From the NCBI GenBank assembly GCA_902494465.1, contig CABUTH010000066.1:1-9454 (forward strand): a stretch of DNA of 9,454 bases, written 5' to 3'. The notes beneath the pieces are model-generated. The model did no database searches and was not told the DNA's origin. It worked only from the letters and a program-made list of their open reading frames with translations. Source of the stretch: an uncultured Collinsella sp. Its GTDB lineage: Bacteria > Actinomycetota > Coriobacteriia > Coriobacteriales > Coriobacteriaceae. Of the stretch, positions 7,201-9,454 are shown one piece after another; within the stretch, counting starts at the first letter, position 1; the number at the start of each line of letters is the position of its first letter. The translations under genes were made by a program, and so were the position numbers.

Positions 7201-7604
7201 TCTTTGCCAAGTGCGTCGCCGCCAAGCAGGCAGAACATAACGCAAAGGCCGCACTTGATGCCGCTCAGGCAGACCTTGATGCTGCGACGCCCGCCTACAC
7301 CGCGGCTCTCAACGGCTACAACGAGGCGAAGGCAAAACGCGTAGCCGCCGAGCAAGCCCTGAAGGACGAGATCGCCCGCCAGGAGCAAGAGGCGGCGAAG
7401 GCCGAGCAGGCCAAGATCACGCAGGCTGCCGCTAAGCCGGTTACTGGAAAGCCGTCTGCCGGCAACGCCAAGACGGCCGCCAACTCGGCACTTCCCACCA
7501 CAGGCGACAATGCCGCGCTCGCCGGTGAGACGTTTATCATCGGAGGTGTCGTGCTCGTAGCCGCCGGCGTCTTCCTGACTGACAAGAAGCGTCGTCAGGA
7601 GTAA
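4269..7604 (+). CDS. LPXTG wall-anchored coiled-coil protein with a central CAP/SCP domain
   Basis: This is a secreted surface protein of 1111 residues. A long N-terminal region holds a Sec-type signal peptide at about 27-52, with probable cleavage after AFA before NDAS. Residues about 75-460 and 665-1060 are Ala/Lys/Glu/Gln-rich heptad-like sequence, strongly predicted to be coiled coil. Between them, at about 490-645, is a CAP (SCP/PR-1, PF00188) domain with NEYRASVGL, His539 in LGHSDYAY, Glu546 in CENAAW and His610 in GHYLNIV. The C-terminus has LPTTG (1075-1079), a hydrophobic helix and the tail KKRRQE, the standard sortase signal. ATG 4269 was chosen because GGGAG lies five bases upstream. 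A TTG at 4257 overlaps that site. The layout recalls enterococcal surface-exclusion/adhesin proteins of the PgrA/Sec10 type, but homology is unproven. A role in adhesion or contact is inferred. The gene stands alone and ends at a strong terminator. Confidence 0.92.
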   Translation: MAKYAPKHLEVSGGAEPRPTFSGHKATRLAVTAATTIAMTGSTLLAPFSAFANDASDTTAQDAIMSPLAVHAGEAAGSAVKANAQKIADLQAAIDAAKAAEADAKSDYDTVAAPYTEKQAARDNAQSTYDASVSDNSQAEAAARAEYARQLDESVKAADSASATLKDAQGKLDAAKTDAEDKSKVLDAAKQAAADAQAKLEAAQKAAANATPEEIKVAEQAAADAQAALDQAKAAKAAADSALADAQQAQSAAQSAYDEAAGTLASAQQAKTAADGKAAEAQAAYDSAQADLAAAKAGAEGPEYDAAQAKVDAAQSALDQAKKQQATAEAGLSRANSDVESKQDALTGAESELKAKKQTVAAAENDVTAAQTKADAAQSELTSAKQAHAAELEKAKAAQKQVDQAKAEKEQADKALETAKVNQAAADQAVVDAQKAYDTCKAATDKATTAEAQSVIGFYQFIGANDAANIIYRQSDKNPTTIGDKKDGTSLDNAKLSFNKLREINEYRASVGLSELRVTAEQMAVAQSDSNYSDKTLGHSDYAYCENAAWNFSTKENIAHQWVDAEKEIFDEAAAKAGLGNVAPKDAWDTFWSHKTEFEKRGADFDTVGHYLNIVQPNAKTMGYGINSRGTLWPYVFVLEIDSNYGSYEKEYSIDELENLFDQYQLSLSKASEKLAAAKTDLEQKRSTAASKADAVKAAETLVAQKQEGIVAANSDLAAKNDSVASAAAAVALAKQNLAKANGKVAEAEDQVKAAQSNVATAEQVVNQKRAELKASKEQAAQSQKKVDDAKAETLVKQQTLQDAKKELAKYSADVAAAQEKADEAHQALDEATAAQTSAQSALEKAKLDEAAKKQALDTAKDNAEAKAATAEHAASDLTTAKNDFASKKARADALSNAADNLATAEAAKKEADAAVTDAGVALSTANDAIANAEQAVENSQAASDAAAATLGKLKSINVENGIATGSDANANDTLNALFAKCVAAKQAEHNAKAALDAAQADLDAATPAYTAALNGYNEAKAKRVAAEQALKDEIARQEQEAAKAEQAKITQAAAKPVTGKPSAGNAKTAANSALPTTGDNAALAGETFIIGGVVLVAAGVFLTDKKRRQE

Positions 7605-7611
7605 GGATTTC

Positions 7612-7632
7612 GGGAGGACGGCTTCTCCTCCC
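7612..7632 (+). other. Minor hairpin after the wall-protein gene
   Basis: GGGAGGA (7612-7618) and TCCTCCC (7626-7632) form a 7-bp stem starting eight bases after the stop codon. There is no T-run after it. It precedes the main terminator and may only protect the 3' end. Confidence 0.4.
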
Positions 7633-7663
7633 TCCCACCGCTTCGCAAACCCTGCCCAACATG

Positions 7664-7700
7664 CGCCGGGGCGCCCATCACGCGGGCGCCCCGGCGTTTT
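7664..7700 (+). terminator. Strong intrinsic terminator of the wall-protein gene
   Basis: A perfect 13-bp GC stem pairs CGCCGGGGCGCCC (7664-7676) with GGGCGCCCCGGCG (7684-7696). It has a 7-nt loop and TTTT at 7697-7700, 60 bases after the stop codon. This marks the end of the transcript, so repeat unit E lies outside it. Confidence 0.93.
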
Positions 7701-7733
7701 ACGTTGTATGCCCGGGGCATCTGCTCCGAGATT

Positions 7734-7790
7734 GTCTTGATCTGTAACAACTAGGACCCAAACATCGGTCTTACTGTTACAGATCGAGAC
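7734..7790. repeat. Inverted repeat unit E
   Basis: GTCTTGATCTGTAACA (7734-7749) and TGTTACAGATCGAGAC (7775-7790) match as inverted copies with one mismatch. The centre is 25 bp and the unit 57 bp. It begins 34 bp after the terminator of the wall-protein gene. Confidence 0.93.
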
Positions 7791-7814
7791 GTTCGGGTTA
7801 CCCTCGAATGGTTT

Positions 7815-7871
7815 GTCTCGATCTGTAACATCTAGCAGGCAAAACAGTCCCCAGATATTACAGATTGAGAT
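7815..7871. repeat. Inverted repeat unit F
   Basis: GTCTCGATCTGTAACA (7815-7830) and TATTACAGATTGAGAT (7856-7871) match as inverted copies with three mismatches across 25 bp. It lies 24 bp after unit E, the same gap as between A and B. It is the more degenerate member of its pair. Confidence 0.9.
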
Positions 7872-7904
7872 GATTGGTTGGGACGGTCCATCGGCCAACC
7901 ATCC

Positions 7905-7920
7905 ATCCTCATCTGTAACG
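7905..7920 (+). repeat. Degenerate extra half-site of the repeat family
   Basis: ATCCTCATCTGTAACG matches the 16-bp arm consensus at 11 positions, including an unbroken ATCTGTAAC. It lies 33 bp after unit F, and no matching right arm follows before the copper promoter. It may be the remnant of a third unit or a solitary site close to the copA promoter. Confidence 0.45.
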
Positions 7921-7942
7921 AAATCTCATATATTATTTCTGT

Positions 7943-7975
7943 ACTAGACACCCCCAGGGGGTATGGGTGTATAGT
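7943..7975 (+). promoter_or_regulatory. Copper-responsive promoter/operator of copA (CsoR-like)
   Basis: TAGACA (7945-7950) and TATAGT (7970-7975) make -35 and -10 elements with a 19-bp spacer. The palindrome ACCCCCAGGGGGT (7950-7962) lies in the spacer, followed by ATGGGTGTAT. The GGGGGTATG run resembles known CsoR operators upstream of copper-export genes. The long spacer around a dyad also fits a MerR/CueR-type promoter. Either way, binding would control RNA polymerase access to copA. No regulator gene is in the window, so the choice between CsoR and CueR is inferred. Confidence 0.65.
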
Positions 7976-8022
7976 ATCGGCAGGTTAACAATTCCAATAC
8001 CGAACCACAGAAAGGAGAAGCC

Positions 8023-9454
8023 ATGGCTCAAGATAAATTCGATGTGGGCGGCATGACGTGCGCCGCCTGCCAGGCGCACGTGGACCGTGCCGTGAGCAAG
8101 CTCGACGGCGTCCAAAGCGTCGCGGTCAACCTGCTCGCCGGCTCCATGCTGGTCGACTACGACCCCGCGCAGGTCTCCCCCGACGACATCTGTACCGCCG
8201 TCGATCGCGCGGGTTATTCGGCCTCGCCCGTTAGCACGGGCACCGATGCCGCCAACTCAAACGGCAACGCGCAAGCCAGGTCCGGCGCCGCCCATATGGA
8301 GTCGCCGACCAAAAAGTTGGAGGCCGCCGCCTCTGCCATGCGCACCCGCCTCATCGTCTCGATCGTATTCCTCATCCCACTGTTCTACATAGGCATGGGG
8401 CACATGCTCGGTTGGCCACTGCCCGGCGTCTTCACCGACCACACCCACAGCATGACGCTCGCGCTCACCGAGCTCGTCCTGCTCATTCCCATCGTCTACG
8501 TCAACGACGCGTACTTTATCAACGGGTTTAAATCGCTCGCGCACGGCGCGCCTACCATGGACGCCCTTATTGCCGTGGGCGCCACTGCTTCCATCGCCTG
8601 GTCGCTCTACGCCATGTTCATCATGGCCGACCAGCTAGCCGCGGGTCAGGTCCACGAGGCCATGATGACGGGCATGGACAACCTATATTTTGAGAGCGCC
8701 GGCACGATCCTGTCGCTCGTCACTGTGGGCAAATACCTCGAGACGCGCAGCAAGTCCAAGACCGGCGGCGCCATCGAGGCGCTCATCGACCTGGCGCCCA
8801 AGACCGCGACCGTCGTGGCAGAGGACGGCACCGAAACCACCGTCGATGTCGACGCCATCCTTCCCGGCCAGGTCCTGCGCGTGCGCCCCGGCGAGTCCAT
8901 CCCCGTCGATGGCGTGGTGCTCGAAGGCAGCTCGGCCGTGGACGAGAGCGCGCTCACCGGCGAGTCTATCCCCGTGGAAAAGACCACCGGCGCCACCGTC
9001 AACGCCGCCACCGTCAACCGCACCGGTTCGTTTACCTTCCGCGCTACGCGTGTGGGCGCCGACACGTCGCTCGCCAAGATTATCCAGCTCGTCGAGGACG
9101 CCAACGCCACCAAGGCGCCCATCGCCCGCATGGCCGACAAGGTCGCCGGCGTGTTCGTGCCCGTGGTGTTTGTAATCTCTGCCGTAACTTTTGTGGCGTG
9201 GATGGTGCTGACCGGAAGCGTCAACGAAGCGCTTACCTCCGCCGTCGCCGTGCTGGTGATCAGCTGCCCGTGCGCGCTGGGCCTGGCCACGCCCGTCGCC
9301 ATTATGGTCGGCACCGGCAAGGGCGCCGAGATGGGCATTCTGTTTAAGAACGCCGAGGCGCTAGAGAATCTGCGCAGCGTGGGCACCGTGGTGCTCGATA
9401 AGACGGGCACGGTCACCCGCGGCAAGCCTGCCGTGACCGATATCGTAGTAGCCA
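8023..9454 (+). CDS. copA: Copper-exporting P1B-type ATPase, N-terminal 477 residues (leaves the window)
   Basis: This membrane pump exports Cu(I) from the cytoplasm using ATP. The first 477 codons are visible, and the family usually runs to about 700-850 residues. One heavy-metal-associated domain lies at about 3-70, with the metal-binding motif GMTCAAC (Cys13 and Cys16). A short variable linker leads to membrane helices at about 110-130, 144-165, 181-203, 220-243 and 375-397. The next helix carries the CPC ion-binding motif at 415-417, followed by ALGLATP. The actuator domain has TGES at 312-315. The phosphorylation site is Asp459 in DKTGT (459-463). CPC with an N-terminal CxxC HMA domain and a copper-type operator points to Cu(I) (CopA, P1B-1) over Zn or Cd. 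AAAGGAG lies five bases before ATG 8023. The nucleotide-binding domain and last two helices are cut off. Copper specificity is very likely but not proven, since the helix 7-8 residues are outside the window. Confidence 0.95.
   Translation, partial: MAQDKFDVGGMTCAACQAHVDRAVSKLDGVQSVAVNLLAGSMLVDYDPAQVSPDDICTAVDRAGYSASPVSTGTDAANSNGNAQARSGAAHMESPTKKLEAAASAMRTRLIVSIVFLIPLFYIGMGHMLGWPLPGVFTDHTHSMTLALTELVLLIPIVYVNDAYFINGFKSLAHGAPTMDALIAVGATASIAWSLYAMFIMADQLAAGQVHEAMMTGMDNLYFESAGTILSLVTVGKYLETRSKSKTGGAIEALIDLAPKTATVVAEDGTETTVDVDAILPGQVLRVRPGESIPVDGVVLEGSSAVDESALTGESIPVEKTTGATVNAATVNRTGSFTFRATRVGADTSLAKIIQLVEDANATKAPIARMADKVAGVFVPVVFVISAVTFVAWMVLTGSVNEALTSAVAVLVISCPCALGLATPVAIMVGTGKGAEMGILFKNAEALENLRSVGTVVLDKTGTVTRGKPAVTDIVVA

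Noticed and set aside
6927..7898. 323-codon open frame on the minus strand
   Set aside because: It is antisense to the wall-protein gene, crosses its terminator and begins inside the repeats. It is a shadow of the Ala-rich gene in a GC-rich genome.
8646..9425. 259-codon Thr/Ser/Ala-rich open frame on the minus strand
   Set aside because: It is complementary to the conserved actuator, CPC and DKTGT regions of copA, so it is a shadow frame.

Overview
The window looks like chromosomal DNA of a high-GC gut actinobacterium of the class Coriobacteriia, most like Collinsella. This is an inference from the GC-rich codon use, strong GGAGG-type ribosome sites, an LPXTG wall-anchored Ala-rich protein, and a Ser/Thr kinase with a C-terminal DUF6273-like domain. 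No marker gene is present to prove the taxon.

Layout: (1) 1-141, minus strand, the 5' end of an unrecognised gene that leaves the window. (2) 142-729, a long intergenic stretch with two copies of a 57-61 bp inverted repeat and a promoter. (3) 730-3948, two co-directional signalling genes: a protein with a C-terminal FHA domain, then a membrane-anchored Ser/Thr kinase. A 61-bp near-perfect hairpin lies between them. (4) 3949-4268, a second pair of the same inverted repeats and a 12-bp palindrome. (5) 4269-7604, a 1111-residue secreted coiled-coil protein with a central CAP/SCP domain and an LPTTG sorting signal, closed by a strong intrinsic terminator. (6) 7734-7871, a third pair of the inverted repeats. 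(7) 7943-9454, a copper-type promoter/operator and the first 477 codons of a CopA-type copper-exporting P-type ATPase.

How the parts relate: the kinase and the FHA protein plausibly form one phospho-signalling unit, with the kinase writing phospho-Thr and the FHA domain reading it. The wall protein and CopA are separate transcription units. The most unusual structure is the repeat system. At three loci it gives four 16-bp half-sites in alternating orientation, spaced 25, 23-24 and 25 bp. All six units are exactly 57 bp across the core. Half of the half-sites have lost a central CpG, always by a single transition (CG to CA or TG). These arrays account for the non-coding DNA in all three large gaps and also create spurious ORFs. 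Whether they are operators, RNA structures or a miniature mobile element cannot be settled from this window.
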